From NCBI GenBank assembly GCA_031404115.1, contig JANNGX010000023.1, positions 1 through 8,822 of the forward strand: DNA of 8,822 bases. Direction: 5' to 3'. The translations under genes were made by a program, and so were the position numbers. This stretch comes from JABFSM01 sp031404115. GTDB lineage: Bacteria > Gemmatimonadota > Gemmatimonadetes > Gemmatimonadales > GWC2-71-9. The notes below the pieces were generated by a model. That model saw only the letters and a list, made by a program, of their open reading frames with translations. It searched no databases and was not told the DNA's origin. Shown here piece after piece: positions 1 to 6,383 of this stretch. Numbering within the stretch: position 1 is the stretch's first letter; the number at the start of each line of letters is the position of its first letter.

Positions 1-1136
1 AGGACGGTCCCACTTGCGTCCTTGCCGACCGCGGTGAACTGTTGCGTGCCGTTGGTCTGCAGGGACACCGGATTCGGCGTCACGGTGATGCTCGCCAGGA
101 CCGGGGCGGTCGATGTCACGGTCACCGTCGCCGTACCTGAGGTTGTGCCACTGGTCGCTTTGACGGTATTGCTGAACGTCCCGGGCGCCGCACCTGCGGT
201 GAAGAGCCCCGTGTTGGCATCGATGCTGCCGCCACCATTCACGACTGTCCAGACGGGCGTGATCGAGACGACGTTGCCACCTGCGTCCCTTCCAACCGCG
301 CTAAACTGCTGCGTACTACTGGTCTGCAGGGACACCGGATTCGGCGTCACCGTGATGGACGCCGGCGGTCCGGTCACGACGACCGTCGCCGTGCCCGAGA
401 TGGCTCCACTGGTTGCCTTGACGGTATTGGTATACGTCCCAGGCGTGGTGCCCGCCGTAAACAGCCCCGAACTGCTGATCGTGCCGCCACCCGCGACGGT
501 AGACCACGCGGGCGTGATCGCGACGACGTTCCCGCTCGCGTCCTGACCGACCGCCGTGAACTGCTGCGTGGCACCGCTGACCAGCGTGGCCGGGTTGGGC
601 GTAACCGTGATCGTCGCGAGTGACCCGGCGGTCACGACGACCGACGCCGTGCCCGCGAAGGTTCCACTGCTTGCCCAGACGGTATTGGTATATGTCCCTA
701 GTGTCGCGCCCGCCGTAAACAGCCCCGACGTGCTGATCGTGCCGCCACCGGCGACGGCAGACCACGCGGGCGTGATCGCGACGACGTTCCCGCTCGCGTC
801 CTCACCGACCGCCGTGAACTGCTGCGTGGCACCGCCGACCAGCGTGGCCGGGTTGGGCGTGACCGTGATTTTCGCGAGCGCCCCGACGGTCACGACGACC
901 GTCGCCGTGCCCGAGATGTTTCCACTGCTTGCCTTGACGGTATTGGTATAGGTCCCTGGAGCGGTGCCCGCCGTAAACAGGCCCGAACTGCTGATCGTGC
1001 CGCCACCGCTCACGACAGACCACGTGGGTGTGATCGCTACGATGGCGCCGGAAAAATCCGTGCCGACCGCCGAGAACTGTTGCGTGCCGTTCACCGCGAG
1101 GGTCTGCGGATTCGGCGAGACAGCGATTGCCGACAG
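1..1136 (-). repeat. Five tandem Ig-domain coding repeats
   Basis: Repeat units inside the lipoprotein gene run, in coding order, about 1136-879, 878-621, 620-366, 365-99 and 98-1 (the last is cut by the edge). Period is 258, 258, 255 and 267 bases, always whole codons, so the frame is kept. Units 2 and 3 are close to identical in DNA over long stretches (for example around 781-870 versus 523-612), and units 4 and 5 share another subtype marked by VSLQT. Unit 1 is the most divergent. This points to recent duplication or gene conversion among the inner units. Confidence 0.85.
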
Positions 1137-1274
1137 GGCGCCGGGATCACTGATCCCGTGCACGTCGCACCCCACCGTGAACAGCCCGGCCAACGCGACA
1201 GCCACGATGATTCGTGCGATGGGCGCCCGCGGAGCCAGCGCTTCTACGATGCGGCCTTTCATGAAGCTTTTCAT
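1..1274 (-). CDS. Ig-like (Big_2-type) repeat lipoprotein, C-terminus beyond window
   Basis: This reading frame stays open from an ATG at 1274 to the window edge (424 complete codons); the stop lies outside. GGGAG sits 7 bases upstream of the ATG and supports this start over the in-frame ATG at 1262. Residues 1-36 form a signal peptide with a hydrophobic core (about 21-34) ending in TVGC, a lipobox with a less usual Thr at -3, so Cys36 is the probable lipidated residue. From residue 47 on there are Ig-like repeats of 85-89 residues, each opening with a TVTPNP-like strand, then TQQFTAVG, a Trp in the middle, SGLFTAG and a closing TATVVVT strand. This pattern resembles bacterial Ig-like group 2 domains. 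Such arrays usually act as surface stalks or adhesive modules; no enzymatic or binding domain is visible in the part seen. The function is unknown. It is divergent from the small membrane protein gene at 1820. Confidence 0.88.
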   Translation of the reverse strand, partial: MKSFMKGRIVEALAPRAPIARIIVAVALAGLFTVGCDVHGISDPGALSAIAVSPNPQTLAVNGTQQFSAVGTDFSGAIVAITPTWSVVSGGGTISSSGLFTAGTAPGTYTNTVKASSGNISGTATVVVTVGALAKITVTPNPATLVGGATQQFTAVGEDASGNVVAITPAWSAVAGGGTISTSGLFTAGATLGTYTNTVWASSGTFAGTASVVVTAGSLATITVTPNPATLVSGATQQFTAVGQDASGNVVAITPAWSTVAGGGTISSSGLFTAGTTPGTYTNTVKATSGAISGTATVVVTGPPASITVTPNPVSLQTSSTQQFSAVGRDAGGNVVSITPVWTVVNGGGSIDANTGLFTAGAAPGTFSNTVKATSGTTSGTATVTVTSTAPVLASITVTPNPVSLQTNGTQQFTAVGKDASGTV

Positions 1275-1311
1275 CGAACGTCTCCCGATCTGAATGCATG
1301 TGAACGCGAGT

Positions 1312-1327
1312 GGGCGCGGACGCGCCC
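1312..1327. promoter_or_regulatory. Inverted repeat GGGCGCG-GA-CGCGCCC
   Basis: Perfect 7-base arms are separated by 2 bases, 38 bases upstream of the minus-strand lipoprotein start. It could be a protein-binding dyad or, in RNA, a hairpin in the leader of that gene. The arms are all G and C, so in a high-GC genome chance occurrence is not negligible. Confidence 0.3.
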
Positions 1328-1464
1328 TAGTTCGCGGAGAGCTTCAACGAGGCGCGACAATGATGTCTCGCGATTAAGGCCTTGTCATCGGTGGGGATAG
1401 GGCCTCCAGCAGCAGCGATGTTCTTTTCGCCTACTACGCTGCAACAAAGGTTATGACGAGTTCA

Positions 1465-1477
1465 TGCGAATTTCGCA
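1465..1477. promoter_or_regulatory. Small dyad TGCGAA-T-TTCGCA
   Basis: Perfect 6-base arms around a single base, in the AT-richer part of the divergent intergenic region. It is a possible operator half-way between the two divergent genes. No known regulator motif is recognised. Confidence 0.2.
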
Positions 1478-1620
1478 CACAGCTTGGCTGGACGAACCCG
1501 ACTTGCCGCCCCGATGACCGTGTCGAAACGGGGCTGGTGCCCGTGCCCGTTGCCGGCGGTCGTGTGGGCGCACTGCGTCTGGACTGGTGGGCAGGGTGTC
1601 TCGTGAGGGGTTTGAGAAGG

Positions 1621-1654
1621 TAGTCCCTCAAGGGACTAGTCCCTGCAGGGACTA
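1621..1654. promoter_or_regulatory. Tandem double palindrome TAGTCCCT-N2-AGGGACTA (candidate operator)
   Basis: Two perfect palindromes lie back to back and share the TA at 1637-1638: TAGTCCCT CA AGGGACTA at 1621-1638 and TAGTCCCT GC AGGGACTA at 1637-1654. The arms are identical in both copies while the 2-base centres differ, which is what a conserved protein-binding site looks like. The repeat period is 16 bases, about one and a half helical turns. A further lone AGTCCCT occurs at 1797-1803, just before the ribosome binding site of the gene at 1820. The two dyads lie 166-199 bases upstream of that gene. Cooperative binding of a dimeric repressor is a reasonable inference; I do not recognise the regulator. 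As RNA the same segment could fold as hairpins, but no T-run follows typical of a terminator. Confidence 0.55.
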
Positions 1655-1819
1655 TTTTCCAAACGTGCCATTTTTCGAAGAGGTGCCTGTGATGTGGCGC
1701 TCGAATAGGACTATGTTCCCGTTTGTGGCCGAAATCCATACACCCGGCTACCCCTCTGTGTGAAATCCGGCCTGCTCAGTCGTCGTACTGCATGAAAGTC
1801 CCTTAACTAAGGAGGAGCA

Positions 1820-2068
1820 ATGCAGATGACGAAGAAGCCACGCCCGATCTCCCGGGCCCTGGCTCCGTTTCTGATGGTTTTTCAGGCCGTGGCGAGCTAC
1901 ACGCTGGCGTACGCCCAGGCACCGGACGTCAAGGTCAACATCACGACGGACGGTGGCGGCGGGGCAGGGGCCTTTTATGAGACGTGGTGGTTCTGGGTGC
2001 TGGTCGGCCTGTTCGTGCTCATCGTCATCATCGCGATTACCCAACGCGGGAAGACCGTGGTGAAGTAG
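1820..2068 (+). CDS. Small exported single-pass membrane protein, Gly-rich motif
   Basis: An 82-residue protein. The ATG is preceded by a strong ribosome binding site, AAGGAGG at 1809-1815 with a 4-base gap. Residues 1-33 look like a signal peptide (basic MQMTKK start, hydrophobic 14-31, AYAQ near the cleavage point). The mature part has an acidic/polar strand with DVKVN, a run of Gly at 45-48 and 50, an aromatic patch FYETWWFW (52-59), a hydrophobic segment at about 59-73 and a basic tail ending QRGKTVVK. The combined layout (short V-x-V-N strand, Gly run, aromatic membrane entry, RG-x-TVVK tail) recalls small membrane proteins I have seen annotated as hypothetical in Bacteroidota and relatives. 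No function is known to me. It stands alone: the next gene starts 86 bases later after a hairpin. The candidate operator at 1621-1654 and the half-site at 1797-1803 may control it. Confidence 0.8.
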   Translation: MQMTKKPRPISRALAPFLMVFQAVASYTLAYAQAPDVKVNITTDGGGGAGAFYETWWFWVLVGLFVLIVIIAITQRGKTVVK

Positions 2069-2092
2069 TACGTCGAGAGGGTAACACGCGAG

Positions 2093-2126
2093 GACGCCAG
2101 GAGACGCAGGTCACCCTCCTGGCGTC
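2093..2126 (+). terminator. Strong hairpin, probable terminator after small membrane protein gene
   Basis: Perfect 11-base arms GACGCCAGGAG (2093-2103) and CTCCTGGCGTC (2116-2126) enclose a 12-base loop, 24 bases past the stop at 2068. Only TTT follows (2127-2129), so the U-tract is poor; it may act as a weak or factor-assisted terminator or as a 3' stabilising stem. Because the stem is symmetrical it could also serve the opposite strand. Confidence 0.5.
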
Positions 2127-2154
2127 TTTGCGCGTTGGCTGCATCTTCAGGCCC

Positions 2155-3042
2155 ATGGACACTCCCACTCCCACCCATGGCATCCTCGGCGCCGGCGGCG
2201 TCGGCGGATTCGTGGGCGCGATCCTCGCGCATGCCGGCGCGCGGGTGATCCTCCTGCTCCGTCCCGAGTCATATACGGACTACCCCGACCTGCTGGACCT
2301 CCAGAGCCCATTCGGGAACCTGACCGCCCCGGTGGTTCCCGCCCTCCAGCTCGAGGAGCCTGTGGACGTGCTCTGGGTGACCCCCAAGGCGACTCAGCTC
2401 GGCCCGGCCTTGAGCCTGGTGATGGACCCAGGGCTCGTCGGGATGGTAGTGCCCCTGCTCAACGGCGTGGATCACGTCCCGCTGCTCCGGACCCGGTTTG
2501 CTCCGGACCGGGTGGTGCCGGGCACCATCGCCGGCGAGCTGGAGCGCACCGCGCCGGGGCGGATCGTGCACCGGTCCCCCTTTGCCAGCTTTGCGTTCGC
2601 GGCGGCCGGACAATCGGGCCTCGCCTGGGCCGCCGACGCGCTCACCACGTTCGGCGGCCGCTGCCGGTTCGACGCGGACGAGCGGACGCTGCTCTGGAGG
2701 AAGCTGGTGATGATCGCTCCCATGGCCCTCAACACCACCGCGGCGGGGAAGACGGTGGGCGAGCTCTGGGCCAGCCCGGAATGGGCCACCCGGGTCGAGG
2801 CGGCGGTGCGCGAAGCGTGCGCGGTGGCGCGGGCCATGGGGGCGGTAGTGGACGCGGACGAAATCGTCCCGCTGCTGCGGGGCATGCCCGCGTCGCTACG
2901 GAGCTCGATGCAGAAGGACGTGGCGGCGGGACGCCCGCCCGAGCTCGATGCCATTGCCGGCCCGATCCTTCGCGGCGGGCAGGCTCACGGGATTCCGGTT
3001 CCGGTGACGGCCGGGCTCGCGGCGACCATCGCCCGACATTGA
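2155..3042 (+). CDS. Ketopantoate reductase family protein (PanE/ApbA-like)
   Basis: A 295-residue protein, normal length for 2-dehydropantoate 2-reductases, which reduce ketopantoate to pantoate with NADPH in pantothenate and CoA synthesis. Seen in the sequence: an N-terminal dinucleotide-binding fold with GAGGVG (12-17) after a first beta strand, NG at 103-104 in the substrate region (VPLLNGVDH), the C-terminal helix domain with WRKLV (Lys183, matching the catalytic Lys), ALNTTAAG (191-198), and SSMQ (250-253) followed by PPELDAIAG (Glu263), matching the conserved Ser and Glu of the family. The start is set at ATG 2155, just before the first beta strand; an upstream extension to 1984 would run through the previous gene and the hairpin. 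No good ribosome binding site is visible. It may be true PanE or one of the common paralogues with another 2-keto-acid substrate, so I give no symbol. The neighbours suggest no pantothenate operon. Confidence 0.85.
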   Translation: MDTPTPTHGILGAGGVGGFVGAILAHAGARVILLLRPESYTDYPDLLDLQSPFGNLTAPVVPALQLEEPVDVLWVTPKATQLGPALSLVMDPGLVGMVVPLLNGVDHVPLLRTRFAPDRVVPGTIAGELERTAPGRIVHRSPFASFAFAAAGQSGLAWAADALTTFGGRCRFDADERTLLWRKLVMIAPMALNTTAAGKTVGELWASPEWATRVEAAVREACAVARAMGAVVDADEIVPLLRGMPASLRSSMQKDVAAGRPPELDAIAGPILRGGQAHGIPVPVTAGLAATIARH

Positions 3043-3061
3043 GAAGCCCCCGGGCTAGATT
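3033..3061 (+). promoter_or_regulatory. Weak candidate promoter for the serine hydrolase gene
   Basis: CCGACA (3033-3038, four matches to TTGACA) is followed after 17 bases by TAGATT (3056-3061), 38 bases upstream of the ATG at 3100. The -10 box with the following bases reads TAGATTTG, which also fits the TAnnTTTG pattern of Bacteroidota promoters. It overlaps the end of the reductase gene. This is a pattern match only. Confidence 0.3.
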
Positions 3062-3099
3062 TGGCGCAGACCAACAGCAACTCCCCAACGAGGTCGTCC

Positions 3100-4578
3100 A
3101 TGCCCTTCAATCCGTTAAGGTTGCGTGCCGCGAGGATCGTCCTGCTTGCCGGCGCCGCGGTCTCGCTCGCGACTCCGCGGCTCCCGGCCCAGGACTCCAC
3201 GGCTCGATCGGTCGTTGCGCGCGCTCAGGACGTCGAGGGGGCCAAGCGGCTCTTCGCCGCCTGGCTCGAAGGTCAGCTGGCCTATCGCGGGTTGCCGGGA
3301 GTGGTAGTTGGGGTCGTGGCCGATCAGCAACTCGTCTGGGCCGCCGGATTCGGCTTGGCGGACGTGGCCGCGAAGCAGCCGATGACGCCGGCGACCCGGT
3401 TCCGCATGGCGTCGCACAGCAAGCTGTTCACCGCCACGGCGATCATGCAATTGCGGGAGCAGGGCGCGCTCCGGCTGGACGATCCGGTGTCGAAGTACCT
3501 GCCGTGGTTTCAGCTGAAGCCGTCCGCCACCGACGACCCGCCGATCACCCTCGAGGAATTGCTCACCCACAGCTCCGGCCTGCCCCGCGAGGCGGGTCCG
3601 CACTGGACCACCTATGAGTTTCCCACGCAGGAGCAGCTCAAAAGCCTGATGGCCGAGCGGCAGGCGGCATTTTCGCCCGAGGTCCGCTGGAAGTATTCCA
3701 ACCTCGCCTACACCCTCGCGGGGATGGTGATCGAGGCTACGAGTGGCGAGACGTGGGCCGGCTACCTCCAGAAGCACATCTTCCAGCCGCTGGGGATGGA
3801 TGCCTCCAGCGTGGACGAGAACGTGCGCGGGCTGGCGGTGGGCTATGGGCGCCGGATGCCGGATGGGTCCCGCTTCGTGATGCCGTTCGTCGATGCACGC
3901 GGCATGGCGTCGGCGACCGGCCTGACCTCCACCGTCCAGGACATGGCGAAGTTCGTCTCGGCGCAGTTTCGCGAAGGACCGCGCGGCGGCAGCCAGATTC
4001 TCTCCACGGCGTCCCTTCGCGCGATGCACCGGGTCCGGGTGCTCGAAAACAACTGGACCCAGGGCAATGCGATCGGCTTTGCGGTCACCCGGGAAGCGGG
4101 CAAGGTCTATATCGGCCACGGTGGCGGGTATCCGGGGTACACCACGTACACGCTGATCGCGCTCGCGCCGAAGATCGGCGTCATCGCCCTCACCAATACC
4201 CACGACTCGAATCCGTTCGATATCGCCCTGAAGCTGATGGGCACGGTCGGCGAGGCGGTTGCCAAGGCAACCGCCGTCGCGCCGAAGGTCATCGCCTGGG
4301 ATGCGTCCTGGGCGCGGTTTGCGGGCCTCTACCGAAGCCGGGGCGGCGACGCGCAGGTAGTGCTGCTCAACGAGCGGCTGGTGATCATCACGCCGAATGC
4401 GGCGAACCTGGACAATCCGGTCGGGCTCGAGCCGCTGGGGAATGGCCAGTTTCGATTTATGGCCGCCGGCGGAGGCGGACCGGTCGGCGAGGTCGTACGC
4501 TTCGTGGAGGAGGGCGGCAAGGTCGTCCGGATGATCACCGGCGACTCGTACGCCGATCGCGTGGAACTGCCCCGGTGA
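3100..4578 (+). CDS. Secreted class C beta-lactamase-fold serine hydrolase
   Basis: A 492-residue protein of the beta-lactamase/DD-peptidase (penicillin-binding-protein-like) superfamily. ATG 3100 is chosen over an upstream TTG at 3061 because GAGG lies 6 bases before it and the product then begins with a clean signal peptide (residues 1-31, basic start, hydrophobic core, LPAQ). The three active-site motifs are present: SHSK (Ser105 nucleophile, Lys108), YSN (Tyr199 to Asn201) and HGG (340-342) in place of KTG, as in class C-like esterases and peptidases. About residue 397 to the end is an extra beta-rich domain beginning near WARFAGLYRS, like the C-terminal domains often joined to this fold. 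Members cleave D-amino-acid peptides, esters or beta-lactams; the substrate cannot be told from sequence, and it should not be read as a resistance gene. The following PqiA-like gene overlaps its stop, so the two are probably co-translated. Confidence 0.9.
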   Translation: MPFNPLRLRAARIVLLAGAAVSLATPRLPAQDSTARSVVARAQDVEGAKRLFAAWLEGQLAYRGLPGVVVGVVADQQLVWAAGFGLADVAAKQPMTPATRFRMASHSKLFTATAIMQLREQGALRLDDPVSKYLPWFQLKPSATDDPPITLEELLTHSSGLPREAGPHWTTYEFPTQEQLKSLMAERQAAFSPEVRWKYSNLAYTLAGMVIEATSGETWAGYLQKHIFQPLGMDASSVDENVRGLAVGYGRRMPDGSRFVMPFVDARGMASATGLTSTVQDMAKFVSAQFREGPRGGSQILSTASLRAMHRVRVLENNWTQGNAIGFAVTREAGKVYIGHGGGYPGYTTYTLIALAPKIGVIALTNTHDSNPFDIALKLMGTVGEAVAKATAVAPKVIAWDASWARFAGLYRSRGGDAQVVLLNERLVIITPNAANLDNPVGLEPLGNGQFRFMAAGGGGPVGEVVRFVEEGGKVVRMITGDSYADRVELPR

Positions 4579-5096
4579 CGAATCCGCACGCGGTAAGGAA
4601 CCGGATCGCAATTGGCCTGACGGTAGTGTCGCTCGTCCTGCTGGTCCCCGGGCTCCGGCAGGACCTGCTCACCATCACGGCGTCCGTGCCGGTGATGGGA
4701 ACTCCCCGCGAGATCTTCCGGCTGACCCAGAGTATCCTGGAGACCGTGCGCAGCCTGCACAAATCCGGCAACGATTTCGTCGCGGCGCTCATCCTGCTCT
4801 TCAGCGTGGTGATCCCGTTCCTGAAAGCCATTGCGTTCTTTGCCATCGTGGGTCTGCGACGACCGGCCGCGCGCACCCGACTGTACCTGACCGTCCGCGC
4901 GCTCAGCAAGTGGTCGATGGCCGATGTCTTCGTGGTCGGGGTCTTCATCGCGTATCTGGCCGCCAGCGCCACCGACAACCTGGGCGCGGTGCTGGCGCCC
5001 GGCTTCTACTACTTCGCGGCCTACTGTCTGGTGTCCAACCTCGCGTTCCAACTGCTCCACGTGCCGGAGAGTGACTCCGCCGGGAAAGCATTGTGA
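4575..5096 (+). CDS. PqiA-domain (paraquat-inducible protein A family) membrane protein
   Basis: A 173-residue integral membrane protein with GTG start at 4575 that overlaps the TGA of the hydrolase gene (GTGA), which suggests translational coupling; no separate ribosome binding site is clear. Four hydrophobic segments lie at about 8-26, 67-92, 115-132 and 140-162. The family signature is seen in the PGL after the first segment (25-27), the PFLKA stretch at 81-85 and KWSMADVFVVGVF (112-124), which closely matches the KWSM-DVFVV core of PqiA proteins. Length fits a single PqiA unit; the E. coli protein has two. In E. coli, PqiA works with the MCE protein PqiB and PqiC in envelope lipid traffic, but no pqiB or MCE gene lies in this window. 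Here it may serve envelope maintenance with the hydrolase; that link is inference from the overlap. Confidence 0.82.
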   Translation: MTNPHAVRNRIAIGLTVVSLVLLVPGLRQDLLTITASVPVMGTPREIFRLTQSILETVRSLHKSGNDFVAALILLFSVVIPFLKAIAFFAIVGLRRPAARTRLYLTVRALSKWSMADVFVVGVFIAYLAASATDNLGAVLAPGFYYFAAYCLVSNLAFQLLHVPESDSAGKAL

Positions 5097-5097
5097 T

Positions 5098-5544
5098 GAC
5101 CGGGTGGGTGGGACCGGGGGCTGGCTCGCGCTCACCCCCGGCGACGAAGGAGGCCGCACCCGAGATCCAGCCGTCGCCTCTGGCGTGTGCAAATCGGCCG
5201 GTACCGCCGGCGTACCGTTCCAGGCCGCTGAAGGTGACGTCCGGGCCCGTGGTCGTGGTGCTTCCCGTCCAGGTCGCGAACAACTTATCGCCGTTGGCGG
5301 CGGTGTAGATGGTCCGGTTGGAGGCGATGGCGGTGGTCGGGCCCGTGAAGGTCACGATCTGCTCCGCGATCGCGGTTACCCGCCCGAGACGCGTGAGCCG
5401 ACAGTTGCAGGTGATATGCAGCCGCAGGATGTTGGGGCCGGAGCGGATTTCCCTCCTCTCGGGAGCGGTAAACGAGGCAACGGTGGTGGTCTCCTCGGCC
5501 TGGGGTGCGGGCAGAGATCGGCCTTCATCCGGTTGCTTCGAAGG
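5098..5544 (-). pseudogene. Remnant of a small exported beta-rich protein gene
   Basis: On the minus strand a frame is open from 5544 (after a TGA at 5547-5545) to 4945. Its middle, about 5421 to 5130, looks like real coding sequence: it reads LTRLGRV, then TIYTAANGDKLFATWTG, then VTFSGLERYAGGTGRFAHARG and ISGAASFVAGG. This LGR / TAANGD-LF / GGTGRF order is familiar from small secreted hypothetical proteins. There is no ATG upstream; the only in-frame start candidate is a GTG at 5355, in the middle of the conserved part, and no signal peptide precedes it. At the other end the frame continues antisense into the PqiA-like gene with an Arg/Ser/Pro-rich tail that looks like noise. Both ends are therefore missing, which suggests a decayed gene, or frameshifts in the assembly. 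Function unknown. Confidence 0.5.
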
Positions 5545-5647
5545 TCATCCACCGGCGTCCTCCGGGTGGCGAGTGAAGACACTCCCCGGTAACGTAGTGA
5601 AAGCTGTATCTTCTGGTCTTCCCAAACGCATCCCTTTGGAGGCTTCC

Positions 5648-6181
5648 ATGCGCCCGTTTCGCGTCCTCGCTTCGCTGGCACTCCTGCCCCTCGCCGCCGT
5701 ACCCGCCCGGGCCCAGGATTTCGTCCCCAAGTCGGCGCTCATCGCCATGGTCGAAATCCACAAGGCCTCGCTGCTCCGCTACCTCGACGCGGCCCCCGAC
5801 TCGATGCTCGGTTATCGGCCCGCGGCCGGGGTGCGGACTTTTGCCGAGCAGATCGAGCACGCCGCGTGGGCCGACGCATTCATCGCGCACACGGCGATCA
5901 CCGGGTCGGACAAAGTGCCGGCGATGGGAGATCCCAAGGTCTATCTCAAGAGCAAGGCCGCGCTCCGGACCTACGCGGTGACCGCCATGGATCACACCAT
6001 CGACATGCTGCGCGGGGTGAGCGATGCCGCGATGACCGCCGAGATCACCCAGTTCGGGAAGAAGCTGCCCCGCTACCGGGCGCTGATGGAGCTGCTGGAC
6101 CACTTCCCCTGGACGCTGGGCCAGACGGTGGTGTATCTGCGGATGAACGGGGTGACGCCGCCGACGTACACGCCGTTCTAA
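5648..6181 (+). CDS. Secreted DinB-fold protein
   Basis: A 177-residue protein. ATG 5648 follows GGAGG (5638-5642) at 5 bases, and the product starts with a signal peptide (1-23, cleavage near ARAQ), so longer upstream starts are rejected. The mature part is mostly helical and fits the DinB/YfiT four-helix-bundle superfamily: an FAEQIEHAAWADAFIAH helix (65-81) with His71, and near the C-terminus LLDHFPWTLGQTVVYLRMNG (149-168), which corresponds to the H-x3-HYG-LV-YLRMNG end of many DinB proteins. Only His152 of that HxxxH pair is present; the second position is Thr156. DinB proteins usually hold a metal with three His and some act as thiol-dependent transferases, mostly in the cytoplasm. Export plus a missing ligand leave its activity open. 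It appears to be a single-gene unit, 202 bases before the next gene. Confidence 0.82.
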   Translation: MRPFRVLASLALLPLAAVPARAQDFVPKSALIAMVEIHKASLLRYLDAAPDSMLGYRPAAGVRTFAEQIEHAAWADAFIAHTAITGSDKVPAMGDPKVYLKSKAALRTYAVTAMDHTIDMLRGVSDAAMTAEITQFGKKLPRYRALMELLDHFPWTLGQTVVYLRMNGVTPPTYTPF

Positions 6182-6383
6182 GCAGCGGCCGTCTCGCTTT
6201 GTCATCGACAGCGTGTCGCTCGGACACATCCGGGCGGCGCGCTGTTGCGTTTCAACGACTTGCGCCTGGCATACCCCTTGCCGCGGGTCGCCTGCGTTTC
6301 CCTCTAGAATCATGGGCCGGTTCATCGGCCGGACACTGCCGCCGGTTGGCGGCTGTGTGTTCGGCGAATACCAGGAGACTGCT

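Larger units (their letters stand above)
1275..1819. other. Divergent intergenic region with dyad symmetries, no convincing gene
   Basis: This 545-base gap separates the minus-strand lipoprotein gene from the plus-strand small membrane protein gene and must hold promoters for both. A minus-strand frame at 1434-1739 (101 codons) was considered; its product is rich in His, Arg, Pro and Ser, has no recognisable domain and no ribosome binding site, so I do not call it. Base composition is locally more AT-rich around 1430-1480 and 1650-1680 than in the flanking genes. Perfect inverted repeats lie at 1312-1327, 1465-1477 and 1621-1654 and are listed separately. I could not identify convincing -35/-10 pairs for either gene. 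Confidence 0.6.

Noticed and set aside
1..1136. CRISPR-like or satellite interpretation of the periodic repeats
   Set aside because: Units are 255-267 bases, contiguous and in frame, encoding Ig-like domains; there are no short repeats with unique spacers.
22..1293. Plus-strand reading frames across the Ig-repeat region
   Set aside because: They are rich in Val, Thr and Pro because they mirror the repeat codons of the minus-strand gene; none has a ribosome binding site, and the minus frame alone stays open throughout with a signal peptide.
1434..1739. 101-codon minus-strand frame in the intergenic region
   Set aside because: Atypical composition, no ribosome binding site, and it runs across the double palindrome at 1621-1654, which looks regulatory.
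1984..2154. Upstream extension of the ketopantoate reductase frame
   Set aside because: It would overlap the small membrane protein gene and cross the terminator-like hairpin; family alignment starts just after ATG 2155.
3115..4611. Long minus-strand frame (498 codons) opposite the serine hydrolase
   Set aside because: Its product is Arg/His/Gly-rich with no domain; the plus strand holds all three hydrolase motifs. Long antisense frames are common in high-GC genes.
6338..6353. GCCGCC-GGTT-GGCGGC hairpin upstream of the CHRD gene
   Set aside because: A perfect 6-base stem of G and C only, lacking a U-tract or any known leader element; too likely by chance in this composition to call.
6182..6383. 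Possible small gene or ncRNA between the DinB and CHRD genes
   Set aside because: No frame with a ribosome binding site or recognisable product and no strong structured element; treated as an ordinary upstream region.
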